This document shows, one piece after another, positions 36,526 to 45,357 of a DNA stretch of 64,000 nucleotides (position 1 is its first letter; every line of letters begins with the position of its first letter). The stretch lies in the NCBI GenBank assembly GCA_022511125.1, contig JAFLSD010000012.1, forward strand, positions 24,229 to 88,228, written 5' to 3'. The notes under the pieces are model-generated. The model saw nothing but the letters and a program-made list of their open reading frames with translations. It did not search any database and had not been told where the DNA came from. This DNA comes from Paramuribaculum sp. (GTDB taxonomy: Bacteria; Bacteroidota; Bacteroidia; Bacteroidales; Muribaculaceae). The translations under genes were made by a program, and so were the position numbers.

Positions 36526-36546
36526 ATCATATAAATATTTTTCACA

Positions 36547-36636
36547 ATGCCCAGCGGAAAGAAAAGAAAAGGCCATAAGATGGCTACTCACAAACGCAAA
36601 AAACGTCTCAGAAAGAACCGTCACAAGAAGAAATAA
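36547..36636 (+). CDS. 29-aa highly basic protein (possible bS22/mS38-like ribosomal protein)
   Basis: MPSGKKRKGHKMATHKRKKR followed by LRKNRHKKK: 17 of 29 residues are Lys or Arg. Spacing of the basic blocks (KKRKxHKM..KRKKRLRK.R.KK) resembles the short bS22/AURKAIP1-COX24 family of the small ribosomal subunit (KKRRKRM..KKHRKLLRR.R). That similarity is my inference and is short. Well-placed ATG and TAA between the HU gene and RNase G, too short for common gene-finding limits. Likely ribosome- or RNA-associated. Confidence 0.7.
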   Translation: MPSGKKRKGHKMATHKRKKRLRKNRHKKK

Positions 36637-36760
36637 TCATTGATTGACTCTGCTTTCTGAAACACGAGCGAGTAACGCAATACTTCGAACAAACTTGATG
36701 CGGTGTCGGATTTTCCTCCCCTGATAGTTTGTTCTTAGTTTTTTAGATATTCCTTCAATT

Positions 36761-38389
36761 ATGAAAAGCGAACTAATAGTCGACGTGCAGCCCAAAGAGG
36801 TGAGCATAGCTCTTCTCGAGGATTCGCGCCTCGCCTCGTTGCAGAAGGAGGCGCGAAATATAGCATACGCAGTTGGCGACATCTATCTGGCCAAAGTCAA
36901 GAAATTGATGCCGGGTCTGAATGCCGCCTTTGTCAACGTCGGTTACGAAAAAGACGCTTTCCTCCACTATCTCGACTTAGGGTCGAAATTCTCTTCATAT
37001 TCCTCTTTCCTCAAAAGCGCTCTCGACGACAAAAAGAAGACACCATCAGTGTCGAAAATGAAGTTATTGCCCGAGATAGACAAAAACGGTTCGATAACGG
37101 ATCAGTTGCAACCCGGACAAGAACTGATGGTTCAGATCGTCAAGGAACCAATATCATCGAAAGGTCCTCGCCTGACAACCGAGCTGACTCTCACAGGGAG
37201 ATATTTAGTCCTCATTCCCTTCGGGGATAAAATTTCAATTTCCCAGAAAATAAAATCGACAGAAGAAAAACTACGTCTACGTCAGCTAATCGAAAGTATC
37301 AAACCAAAAAATTTCAGCGTTATCATACGCACTTCAGCCGAAGGGAAAAGAGTGGCCGAACTCAATAACGAACTAAAAACTCTCCTGCAATGCTGGGAGG
37401 AAACTGTGGCACGAGCTCAAAAGGCCACAGCTCCTGCTCTGATCTTCGAAGAAGAAAGCAGGATTGTGGGTGTTCTCAGGGATATATTCAATCCCGATTT
37501 TGAAAGTATTTACGTCAATGATCCCGACGTTTTCTCGCAAATACAAAAATATGTCAGTCTTATCGCTCCCGAGAGAAGCGATATCGTAAAGCTCTATGAG
37601 AAACCGGAGCCGATTTTCGACCACTTCAATATCACCAAACAGATCAAGACTTCGTTCGGCAAAACGGTTTCGTTCAAAAGCGGTGCCTACATCATTATCG
37701 AACACACTGAAGCTCTCCACGTAATCGATGTAAATTCAGGCAACAGATCCAAAGCTTCAAACGATCAGGAAAGCAATGCCTTAGAAGTGAATTTACGAGC
37801 GGCCGACGAAATAGCCCGTCAATTACGTCTGAGGGATATGGGCGGCATTATAGTCATCGATTTCATAGATATGAGCAAGCCCGAGCATCGTCAGCAGCTA
37901 TACGAACACATGCGCGAGGTGATGTCGAAGGATCGTGCCCGTCACAACATTTTGCCGCTATCGAAGTTCGGCCTTATGCAGATCACCCGTCAAAGAGTGC
38001 GCCCTGCTTTAGACATTGTAACGGCTGAAGAATGTCCCTCGTGCTACGGTAAAGGACAAGTACAACCGTCGCTTCTTTTCACCGACCTTCTTCACGAAAA
38101 GCTCGATTATCTGTTCAACGATATGAATACCGAGGGATTCACTCTTTATGTACATCCGTTTGTCGACGCATTTCTGAAAAAGGGGATAATGTCGATTTAC
38201 AGACAATGGAAATGGGAATTCAGACGAAAATTCAAAATCGTTCCCGATCAGTCGCTGGCTTTCTTGCAGTACAGAGTGATCGATGCAAACAAAAACGAAT
38301 TGGATCTTAAGGAAGAGAGAGATGTCGATTCGTCAGCGACAAAAAAAATCAACAAGGCCTCGCAAAGAGGAGTGGATGAAGAAAAATAA
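36761..38389 (+). CDS. rng: Ribonuclease G/E family endoribonuclease
   Basis: 542 residues, RNase G length without the long RNase E scaffold tail. N-terminal S1-like/RNase H portion with YLAKVKKLMPGLNAAFVNVGYEKDAFLH; 5'-sensor region; catalytic DNase I-like core with LHVIDVNSGNR and GGIIVIDFIDM (Mg2+-binding Asp residues); the zinc-link CPSCYGKG near residue 427. Cleaves single-stranded RNA, including rRNA precursors and mRNA, in the cytoplasm. Follows the HU and 29-aa genes on the same strand. Confidence 0.94.
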   Translation: MKSELIVDVQPKEVSIALLEDSRLASLQKEARNIAYAVGDIYLAKVKKLMPGLNAAFVNVGYEKDAFLHYLDLGSKFSSYSSFLKSALDDKKKTPSVSKMKLLPEIDKNGSITDQLQPGQELMVQIVKEPISSKGPRLTTELTLTGRYLVLIPFGDKISISQKIKSTEEKLRLRQLIESIKPKNFSVIIRTSAEGKRVAELNNELKTLLQCWEETVARAQKATAPALIFEEESRIVGVLRDIFNPDFESIYVNDPDVFSQIQKYVSLIAPERSDIVKLYEKPEPIFDHFNITKQIKTSFGKTVSFKSGAYIIIEHTEALHVIDVNSGNRSKASNDQESNALEVNLRAADEIARQLRLRDMGGIIVIDFIDMSKPEHRQQLYEHMREVMSKDRARHNILPLSKFGLMQITRQRVRPALDIVTAEECPSCYGKGQVQPSLLFTDLLHEKLDYLFNDMNTEGFTLYVHPFVDAFLKKGIMSIYRQWKWEFRRKFKIVPDQSLAFLQYRVIDANKNELDLKEERDVDSSATKKINKASQRGVDEEK

Positions 38390-38407
38390 TAGTAACCGAA
38401 ACAAATC

Positions 38408-38448
38408 AAAACCGGCGCGATTTATCTATATCCTCGCGCCGGTTTTTT
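38408..38448. terminator. Bidirectional terminator between rng and the 38450 gene
   Basis: AAAACCGGCGCGA and TCGCGCCGGTTTTTT flank a TTTATCTATATCC loop. The U-run forms on both strands, serving the convergent genes ending at 38389 (plus) and 38450 (minus). Confidence 0.92.
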
Positions 38449-38449
38449 A

Positions 38450-38920
38450 TTACGGTTTCTGATAAACGCATGTTATCACTTTGGTTTTCACACGATAGGG
38501 CGTACCATTGGCAGTGCGGCTTTTAGGAGATAGGTAGTAATGCATGGTCTTTTGCTTGTCCCATGACGGAAAAATCAGCTGACGAGTTTCCCCCGGAGGG
38601 ATATCACATTCGAGAGTTATGTCACGTTTATGGAGCTGACGCCCTGTCTCATCAGTATAATCAATGCTGATTTTGAGGCTTTTCAATGTTGCAGACCGGT
38701 TGTTTGTAACGAAAATCGATTCGTTGGAAGAACGCAGCGGTTTCTCATATCCCGAAAGTCTAACTCCTGTGCTATCAGCGTGAATAGTGTCCATGACAAC
38801 CACATTTTCCGTTGAATCTACAGTGAGTTCGACCCTCCTCAGATTACGTCGGGTAGTATTGTCGGCAAAAGTCGATATTGCGATCAGAGAAATAAAGAAC
38901 AGAAAAGAGAGTCTCATCAC
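38450..38920 (-). CDS. Secreted hypothetical protein (156 aa)
   Basis: 156 residues with a signal peptide (LSFLFFISLIAISTFAD). Mature part is a single beta-rich domain: SNESIFVTNNRSATLKSLKI, then DYTDETGRQLHKRDITLECD, then PPGETRQLIFPSW. This is the layout of small Ig-like modules that describe bare or ligand-bound beta sandwiches (FxLYD-like); that is only a resemblance. Last of three minus-strand envelope genes, 8 bp after the 196-residue gene. Function unknown. Confidence 0.75.
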   Translation of the reverse strand: MMRLSFLFFISLIAISTFADNTTRRNLRRVELTVDSTENVVVMDTIHADSTGVRLSGYEKPLRSSNESIFVTNNRSATLKSLKISIDYTDETGRQLHKRDITLECDIPPGETRQLIFPSWDKQKTMHYYLSPKSRTANGTPYRVKTKVITCVYQKP

Positions 38921-38928
38921 CAGTAGAG

Positions 38929-39519
38929 TTAAAGATATCGAGGTTCAACCGGTTTAGACGGGTCAGGGAAAATCTTCACGCATCCTTCTGTTGTCTGCGA
39001 ATCGCCGTCACTTGAACGTATCACTCCGCGCCACATATAGGGAACGAGTCTCCAGAGATTAATTTTATAACGGGATTTAACTTTCGAAAAAATCAAACGT
39101 GAATCCTCGTCACCCAGAGTCAGAGTATACGTTTTGGGCAGGCGCAACTTTCCTCCGTCGGCATCCGACGAATATACAGTAGCTTGAAATATATTATTCT
39201 TGCCTGTAGGAAGAAGATTACCTATCAAAGTACCGGGACGCAACAGACGGTTTGAACTACGGATTACAACGATTCTGTATTCCAGGCCTTCACTCTCATC
39301 GTTGCGTTCTATGGCAATCTTCGACCCGTCGGCCAGAAATTGCCATATACCTTCTATTCGATGTGGACCGCGTTCGGTCAAACGGCTTTCCACGATTTCT
39401 TCATCTCCATAACCTGTCAATACGGGCGATACAGCAGGCAGTTGTTCAGGCTTCGTCTTGCACAACGCGAGCAATGGGGTGAGAAGAACGAACAAGACGA
39501 GGAGAATACGCAGCTTCAT
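38929..39519 (-). CDS. Secreted hypothetical protein (196 aa)
   Basis: 196 residues. Signal peptide in residues 1-20 (ILLVLFVLLTPLLALCK; the Cys is followed by Lys, so a lipoprotein is possible but not a standard lipobox). The mature part is predicted mainly beta, with RIEGIWQFLADGSKIAIERN and RLIFSKVKSRYKINLWRLVPYMW. The first motif (IEGIW...DGS.IAI) recalls lipocalin-like domains. It abuts the DUF3078 gene with no gap. Function unknown. Confidence 0.72.
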   Translation of the reverse strand: MKLRILLVLFVLLTPLLALCKTKPEQLPAVSPVLTGYGDEEIVESRLTERGPHRIEGIWQFLADGSKIAIERNDESEGLEYRIVVIRSSNRLLRPGTLIGNLLPTGKNNIFQATVYSSDADGGKLRLPKTYTLTLGDEDSRLIFSKVKSRYKINLWRLVPYMWRGVIRSSDGDSQTTEGCVKIFPDPSKPVEPRYL

Positions 39520-40908
39520 TTACGGTCTGGTGTTGTCTATTGTATATGAGAAGCCGAACGACAGAATCTCTTTCATCTGGAATTTACTCCACTTGCTGCC
39601 TTCGATACGTGGTGTGTCTGTATCGTAACGCATGTTTACGTAAATGTTGGTCGAGAGATATTTATTTATATTAAAGGCCAGTTTGTGCTCCCAATCGGCC
39701 TGGAACAGACTGTAATTGGTGAAGAGAAAAAGACGGGAAGTATATGTGATGTTGTAATTAATTTTCCAGGTCATGTTGTAACCGAAACTCGAACCTGATT
39801 TTTGCGTCCACCGTTTACCTTCAGGGATATCGAACCCGACTCCATTGACTTTCTTGTTAACACACGCCATCAGCTGCCATGAAATGGGGTCGATTGAGGC
39901 TTTGAATGCAAAGGTTCCTTTAGTGTTAGTATAGTCATAAGTCATACCGGCACCGATATTGAGTTCGGCCGGTGAAAGGAATGCCGAGCGTAGTGTGGTT
40001 GAATTGGTATTATAACTGTTCAGGAACTGTGTCTTAAATTGCAGATTGACCGTATAGTACCATTTCTTTGCGGCTTTATAACCGAATGTACTGTTGACTT
40101 GGAACAGATCTTCCGAAATACTGTAATTGTGGATTGAATCGTCGGGAACGGTATTGACACCGAGTTTGTAGCCAACTGTGGTTTCAAATAGCAATTTCGG
40201 ATAGAATTTCTGGTTGAGCTTGACTTTATAGAGGGCGTTGACAAGCATAATAAGGCTATTGTTGCCTCCCTGATACCAGTTAGGCGACACGTATGCCTGG
40301 GAGAATTGCACCGCACCGTTGAATTCCTGCAACCATTTAAGACGGTTAATTTCAGGTGCCACTTCCGAGACGTTCTCTTTCTTAATGGGAACACCGGGAG
40401 CCTGCAATACGATCTTTTCTGCCGTCGAACCAACTGTCATGTTGTAATCTTCAGGACGGACGGGGAGAATATCGATGTTATATTTCACAAGATCCGGATT
40501 ATTAACGATAAACTCGCGACGCGCCCTGTTTAGAATCAGAAATCCGTCGGCAAGATCATCAACCCATCTGAAAGAACTTTCGAATAAAGGATCTCTTTTT
40601 TTTGAAGTCAGCGATAATGAGTCGTAGGAATGCCAGCCATCGAAAACCGGAAACTGATACATTCCTTCCGGAATCATCGACACTTTACGTACAAGCACGC
40701 TGTCGCCGTCGATATTTGTTGTCCACACACTATCGGAAGGCAGGTATTCTGTTTCAACGGTTTCAATGACAGCCGTCGAATCAGGCTGCTCATCCTCAGC
40801 CTCCATTAAGATTATTTGTTTGAACTGATCAAGATCCGAAGCCGACTGGGCTGACAGGCTTACCCACGCCCCCGTCATAATCAAGAGCGACAAAATACTT
40901 TTTCTCAT
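39520..40908 (-). CDS. DUF3078-type outer-membrane protein
   Basis: 462 residues from ATG 40908, where a signal peptide begins (ILSLLIMTGAWVSLSAQ); an upstream ATG at 40923 adds MVSSF and is less likely. Contains the DUF3078 core of Bacteroidetes: WYQGGNNSLIMLVNALYKVK, LKLNQKFYPKLLFETTVGYK-like strands and a C-terminal barrel with many amphipathic strands ending FGFSYTIDN. Probably an outer-membrane barrel of unknown function. First gene of the three-gene minus-strand unit. The divergent upstream region holds promoter module copy C facing the other way. Confidence 0.85.
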   Translation of the reverse strand: MRKSILSLLIMTGAWVSLSAQSASDLDQFKQIILMEAEDEQPDSTAVIETVETEYLPSDSVWTTNIDGDSVLVRKVSMIPEGMYQFPVFDGWHSYDSLSLTSKKRDPLFESSFRWVDDLADGFLILNRARREFIVNNPDLVKYNIDILPVRPEDYNMTVGSTAEKIVLQAPGVPIKKENVSEVAPEINRLKWLQEFNGAVQFSQAYVSPNWYQGGNNSLIMLVNALYKVKLNQKFYPKLLFETTVGYKLGVNTVPDDSIHNYSISEDLFQVNSTFGYKAAKKWYYTVNLQFKTQFLNSYNTNSTTLRSAFLSPAELNIGAGMTYDYTNTKGTFAFKASIDPISWQLMACVNKKVNGVGFDIPEGKRWTQKSGSSFGYNMTWKINYNITYTSRLFLFTNYSLFQADWEHKLAFNINKYLSTNIYVNMRYDTDTPRIEGSKWSKFQMKEILSFGFSYTIDNTRP

Positions 40909-41028
40909 AAATGAACTAACCATCCCTAAAAATTATAATTTCATCGCAAAGTTACGGAAATTAATCATCATTCATCGTACGCAAGGCTAAAATAGAGTTG
41001 GCGGAGATGGAGAGAATCGAGATGATAA

Positions 41029-41165
41029 TAGTTAAATAATATTAATTTTTAATTTTTAATTTTTATGATTTTGCAGATTTTCAGGCGATTGAGTTGGGCA
41101 ACTTTTAGCGTATAGGCCAAATTCGCAGACAAGGGGATTATTTGTATGTAACTTTGCATAAGAAA
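41029..41165 (+). repeat. Dispersed promoter module, copy C (upstream of the Ca2+ ATPase)
   Basis: Starts TAGTTAAATAATATTAAT (41029), followed by AT-rich repeats of TAATTTTTAATTTT, then TTGGGCAACTTTTAGCG (GGGCAAC at 41096-41102), GTATAGGCCAAATTCGCAGA and, 53 bp after the motif start, the -7 box TAACTTTG (41149-41156). The ATPase ATG is at 41180. It shares the front part with copies A and B but not their long leader. Confidence 0.75.
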
Positions 41166-41179
41166 ACTAAAAGAACGCA

Positions 41180-43840
41180 ATGGCAAACAGTAACAGATAC
41201 AAAGGTCTCACGCAAGCGGAAGTGGAAAAAAACCGTGAACTTTACGGTTCGAACATTTTCACTCCCGTTGAGAAAGAATCTGTCTGGAAACAGTTTGCAG
41301 CTAAATTCAACGATCCGTTGATAATAGTGCTTCTCGTAGCCGGTGTCCTTTCGGTAGGTATTTCGATCTATGAATATACCGTTTTGTCTCTTGGCAAGTC
41401 CGTATTCTTCGAACCGGCGGGAATCTTCATCGCTATTTTTCTGGCTACGGGACTATCGTTTTATTTCGAGAGGAAAGCTGACCTTGAGTTCGAGATACTC
41501 AACCAGGTGAACGACGACGAGCCTTCGATGGTGATCAGAAACGGCAATGTCACTTCAGTAGCGAGAAAGGATATCGTGAAGGGCGACATAGTGATTCTAA
41601 ACACCGGATCGGAAATTCCGGCCGACGGTATCCTTCTCGAAGCTACGTCCTTGAATGTAGACGAATCTTCGCTGACGGGCGAACCGATTTGCCATAAAAC
41701 GACCAATGAATCCGACTTCAATGCAGAAGCGACCTACCCTTCGAATATGGTGCTCCGCGGCACGAAAGTAATGGAGGGACACGGAGTGATGGAAGTGACA
41801 GCTACGGGCGACCGAACCGAAAACGGCAAGGTTTTCAGTGCTTCGAAAATCGATGACAGCGTAAAAACTCCTCTCGACGAGCAATTAGGACGTCTGGGAC
41901 GCATGGTGACAATCTTCAGCTATGTTATCGGTGCGGGTGTTGTCGGAGGAAGACTTCTGATGTATTTTCTGAATGTGGAGTTTGAATGGGTGAGTTTCAT
42001 CACGTATTTTCTCCAGACCATAATGATAGCCGTAACCCTGATAGTGGTTTCCGTACCCGAAGGGTTGCCTATGGCCGTGACTCTCTCATTGGCTTATTCA
42101 ATGAGACGAATGCTTAAAACACAGAATCTGGTCAGAAAGCTCCATGCATGCGAAACGATGGGCGCCACAACCGTGATCTGTACGGACAAAACCGGCACTC
42201 TTACACAAAACAAGATGCAGGTGAAAGAAATGAAGGTCTACGGCGATATCAGCAGTGAGACATTCAACGAGGGTATAGCCGTGAACTCAACGGCTCAACT
42301 TGAAACTTCAGGCGACCGCCAAACTGTGCTCGGCAATCCGACTGAAGGCGCTCTGTTGCTGTGGCTCGCCAATCAAGACTTAGACTACCGGACACTGCGG
42401 GAAAATGCCGAAATCGTTTCTGAGATACCGTTCACTACCGAACGAAAATACATGGCCACCGAAGTGATAAGCCATGACGGAAAGAGAAGAATTTATGTAA
42501 AAGGAGCACCTGAAATAGTATTCGGGCTCTGCTCGCATCATTCGGATATAGCTGAATCCGCACTGTCAAAGGAATTGCTCCGCTATCAGAGTCAGGCCAT
42601 GCGAACATTGGGATTTGCAATGGCAGAGCTTCCTGAAGGAGTATCCGGAATAAATAATGGCGAGTTGGCCTGTGAGGACTTAAAATTTATCGGGATATGC
42701 GCAATTTCCGATCCTGTTAGAGTTGACGTACCGGCAGCTGTGGAAGAGGTAAGAAATGCAGGCATCGCTGTAAAAATAGTGACCGGCGACACTCCAGGGA
42801 CAGCAAAGGAGATAGGACGGCAGATCGGTCTTTGGGACGACTCAAGTGATGATGACAAGAACATAATGACCGGTCTGGAATTTGAATCTCTGACAGACGA
42901 AGAACTTGCATCTCGCGTTAAAGATCTGAAAATAATAGCCCGTGCACGTCCTATGGATAAAAAGCGTTTGGTTGAAGCGTTGCAGGCATCGGGTGAAGTC
43001 GTTGCTGTCACCGGCGACGGAACGAACGACGCACCTGCCTTGAAAGCGGCTCACGTGGGACTTTCGATGGGCGACGGCACATCAGTTGCAAAAGAAGCAT
43101 CTGACATCACAATAATCGACAATTCGTTTGCCTCGATAGGCAGAGCCGTGATGTGGGGCCGTTCGCTCTATCTCAATATCCAGCGGTTCATTCTTTTCCA
43201 GCTTACGGTGAACGTTGTAGCCTGTCTTATAGTTCTGACTGGTGCCTTTATGGGAATGGAATCTCCCTTGACAGTCACCCAGATGCTTTGGGTGAATCTG
43301 ATAATGGACACTTTTGCCGCAGTTGCTCTGGCTTCGATTTCTCCCTCAAGGTCAGTAATGAAAAACAAACCTCGCGACAGGAGAGCGTTTATCATCAGCC
43401 GCCCGATGTGGAGCTTTATCCTTGGAGTGGGAACAACGTTTTTCATTATATTGCTCTGTCTGTTAGGTTATCTGGAATTTACAGACTACAGTTCGGAGGG
43501 AATTACGGGGATTGCAACTACAGATGTAAAAAACCTGACAATAAATGAGCTGTCGGTATTTTTCACTGTCTTTGTATTTCTTCAATTCTGGAATCTTTTT
43601 AACGCGAAGGCTTTCGGAACCGAACGCACTGCTTTGGATATGAGAGGTTGTCGAGGGTTTGTTACAATCAGTTTGTTGATATTTATTGGTCAGATAGTGA
43701 TCGTAGAGCTTGGCGGCGAATTTTTCAACGTAACCCCTCTGAGTTTTAAAGAATGGGTTGTAATAATAGTTGCGACATCTTCAGTATTATGGGTTGGTGA
43801 AACATTCCGATTCCTGAAACGGTTCAGATTGAAGGTTTAA
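41180..43840 (+). CDS. Calcium-translocating P-type ATPase (PMCA type)
   Basis: 886 residues. Cation-pump domains are all present: actuator motif SLTGEP, M4 site PEGLPMAVTLSLA, phosphorylation motif CTDKTGTLTQN (Asp at about 336), nucleotide-binding KGAPE, hinge TGDGTNDAPALKAAHVGLSMG and M6 NLIMDTFAAVALAS. P2B-like PEGLP and NLIMDT residues point to Ca2+ export. Ten transmembrane segments in the expected places. Preceded by promoter module copy C. Confidence 0.93.
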   Translation: MANSNRYKGLTQAEVEKNRELYGSNIFTPVEKESVWKQFAAKFNDPLIIVLLVAGVLSVGISIYEYTVLSLGKSVFFEPAGIFIAIFLATGLSFYFERKADLEFEILNQVNDDEPSMVIRNGNVTSVARKDIVKGDIVILNTGSEIPADGILLEATSLNVDESSLTGEPICHKTTNESDFNAEATYPSNMVLRGTKVMEGHGVMEVTATGDRTENGKVFSASKIDDSVKTPLDEQLGRLGRMVTIFSYVIGAGVVGGRLLMYFLNVEFEWVSFITYFLQTIMIAVTLIVVSVPEGLPMAVTLSLAYSMRRMLKTQNLVRKLHACETMGATTVICTDKTGTLTQNKMQVKEMKVYGDISSETFNEGIAVNSTAQLETSGDRQTVLGNPTEGALLLWLANQDLDYRTLRENAEIVSEIPFTTERKYMATEVISHDGKRRIYVKGAPEIVFGLCSHHSDIAESALSKELLRYQSQAMRTLGFAMAELPEGVSGINNGELACEDLKFIGICAISDPVRVDVPAAVEEVRNAGIAVKIVTGDTPGTAKEIGRQIGLWDDSSDDDKNIMTGLEFESLTDEELASRVKDLKIIARARPMDKKRLVEALQASGEVVAVTGDGTNDAPALKAAHVGLSMGDGTSVAKEASDITIIDNSFASIGRAVMWGRSLYLNIQRFILFQLTVNVVACLIVLTGAFMGMESPLTVTQMLWVNLIMDTFAAVALASISPSRSVMKNKPRDRRAFIISRPMWSFILGVGTTFFIILLCLLGYLEFTDYSSEGITGIATTDVKNLTINELSVFFTVFVFLQFWNLFNAKAFGTERTALDMRGCRGFVTISLLIFIGQIVIVELGGEFFNVTPLSFKEWVVIIVATSSVLWVGETFRFLKRFRLKV

Positions 43841-43973
43841 GGTTTCATGACTCCTCTGATTATAAATCTGTTCTTACAACATTAACTGTTGTGTTTAAAT
43901 TATGACCTGAAATCCCTGATTGTATCAACGATTTTTCAGCTTTTGGAGGAATTGTTAAAAATGAGCGGGATAT

Positions 43974-44004
43974 TTTGCAGATAAAGGATTTTTGCATATT
44001 TTTG
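43974..44004 (+). promoter_or_regulatory. Promoter of the LRR protein gene
   Basis: TTTG (43974-43977), a 19-bp spacer and TATTTTTG (43997-44004), an exact consensus match. The leader to the ATG at 44129 would be about 115 nt, AT-rich, with no obvious structure. The rest of the 288-bp gap shows nothing else. Confidence 0.75.
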
Positions 44005-44128
44005 AACCGTGGGAGAAGAAAATTTTAGCCTACCATGAAAAAAAAATGATTTTTTTTACATTATGCTTTAAACTTTTTAAAACTAAACATTGTTTAGAAG
44101 ATAAATGATTAACCCAAATAAAACTATT

Positions 44129-45190
44129 ATGAAAAAATTATTACTATTAGCAGCTATCGCACTCGGATGTACGACAGCTTTCGCACAGAATCTCAACAAA
44201 AACGAAGCAAAACAGCTTCAGGCGTTCCTCACTCAGACTTCAGAAGACGGAAGCACTAACGCCCAGGCGTTGAAAGTAGCCAACGTAAACCAGCTGACAG
44301 GCGTAGAAGGTCTGACAATCGAAAACGGTCATGTTACTGCCATCGAATGGAAAGACAAAAAGATAGCCGGCAATCTTTCGCTTGACGGTTTCACTGCCCT
44401 CACAAAGGTTGACGTATCGAGAAACAAACTGACAGGTGCAGCTATCACAAACGCTCCCGCGCTGACAGAAGTTAACGTAAGCCGCAACGTTCTGACATCA
44501 CTCAATCTTGCCGGCGACCCCGCTTTGGTAAAAGTGAGCGCTTATAAGAACAGACTTTCAAGCGACGTAACTTTCCAGAACGTTCCCGCTCTGAAGAACC
44601 TCAACATCTCTAACAACCTGTTCGTTGAACTGAACGTATCGGGCGTTACAACCCTCGAAACTCTCAACTGTCAGGGTAACCACCTCGAAGCTCTTTCAGT
44701 AAGCGGTTGCACCAACCTGAAGAACCTCTATTGCGGTTACAACAAACTGACTTCACTCAACCTCGACGGCGTTGAAAATCTTCAGAACCTCAACATCGAC
44801 GACAACGAAATCACTACAATGATCGTTTCAGGTCTTCCTCAGCTCGGCACACTCATCTGCTCAGACAACAACATGGTAACCTTAGGCCTGCGTAACTGCA
44901 ACATGCTTTCTGACCTCGTTTGCTCTTACAACGACCTCACCACACTGGATGTAAGCAACTGCCCGAACCTGATCTTCGTTGACTGCTCTTACAACGACCT
45001 TACTCAACTCAACCTCTCGAACCAGACTTTCCTGCAGCGTCTGCTCTGCAACAACAATCAGCTGACAATGCTTGACGTATCGTTCGACCAGTCACTGTCT
45101 TACATCAACTGCCGCTACAACCAGATCATCGACATGCGCACGGTTGCTTGCCCGAATCTGAGAATGGTAGCTTGCCAGTGGAACTACTAA
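44129..45190 (+). CDS. Leucine-rich repeat secreted protein
   Basis: 353 residues from ATG 44129, where a clear signal peptide starts (KLLLLAAIALGCTTAFAQ); a start at 44105 would add MINPNKTI. Residues about 60-350 are tandem LRRs of about 21 residues with the pattern LxxLxCxxNxLTxLDVSxC, of the Cys/Asn-rich type found in Bacteroidetes secreted proteins. No C-terminal type IX sorting domain and no transmembrane anchor are seen. Codon use (AAC, CTC, CGT-rich) is distinctly biased compared with neighbours, suggesting high expression. Probably periplasmic or extracellular binding protein; partner unknown. Confidence 0.85.
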   Translation: MKKLLLLAAIALGCTTAFAQNLNKNEAKQLQAFLTQTSEDGSTNAQALKVANVNQLTGVEGLTIENGHVTAIEWKDKKIAGNLSLDGFTALTKVDVSRNKLTGAAITNAPALTEVNVSRNVLTSLNLAGDPALVKVSAYKNRLSSDVTFQNVPALKNLNISNNLFVELNVSGVTTLETLNCQGNHLEALSVSGCTNLKNLYCGYNKLTSLNLDGVENLQNLNIDDNEITTMIVSGLPQLGTLICSDNNMVTLGLRNCNMLSDLVCSYNDLTTLDVSNCPNLIFVDCSYNDLTQLNLSNQTFLQRLLCNNNQLTMLDVSFDQSLSYINCRYNQIIDMRTVACPNLRMVACQWNY

Positions 45191-45219
45191 TACTAAGTTG
45201 AAGATTCCAAATATTGGCC

Positions 45220-45253
45220 GAGGGGCGCTCGAAAGAGCGCCTCTCTTTTTTTG
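45220..45253 (+). terminator. Rho-independent terminator after the LRR gene
   Basis: GAGGGGCGCTC-GAAA-GAGCGCCTCTC followed by TTTTTTT, about 30 bp past the stop. A strong stem with a GNRA-type tetraloop. Confidence 0.92.
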
Positions 45254-45301
45254 CACATAATTTTATCAACCGATTTTTTTTTAGATTTTTTTCGGGATTT
45301 A

Positions 45302-45357
45302 TTTGGTGAGTAAAAAAATATTCATACCTTTGCAGTGTACTAATATACTCATACACT
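45302..45357 (+). promoter_or_regulatory. Promoter and palindromic GntR operator of the ABC exporter operon
   Basis: TTTG (45302-45305), a 19-bp spacer and TACCTTTG (45325-45332) form the promoter. Directly after it AGTGTA (45334-45339) and TACACT (45352-45357) make an inverted repeat with a 12-bp middle, ending at the ATG (45358). Such AGTGTA/TACACT palindromes suit YtrA-type GntR repressors. The third gene of the operon encodes one, so autoregulation by roadblock at the transcription start is the likely mechanism. Confidence 0.75.
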
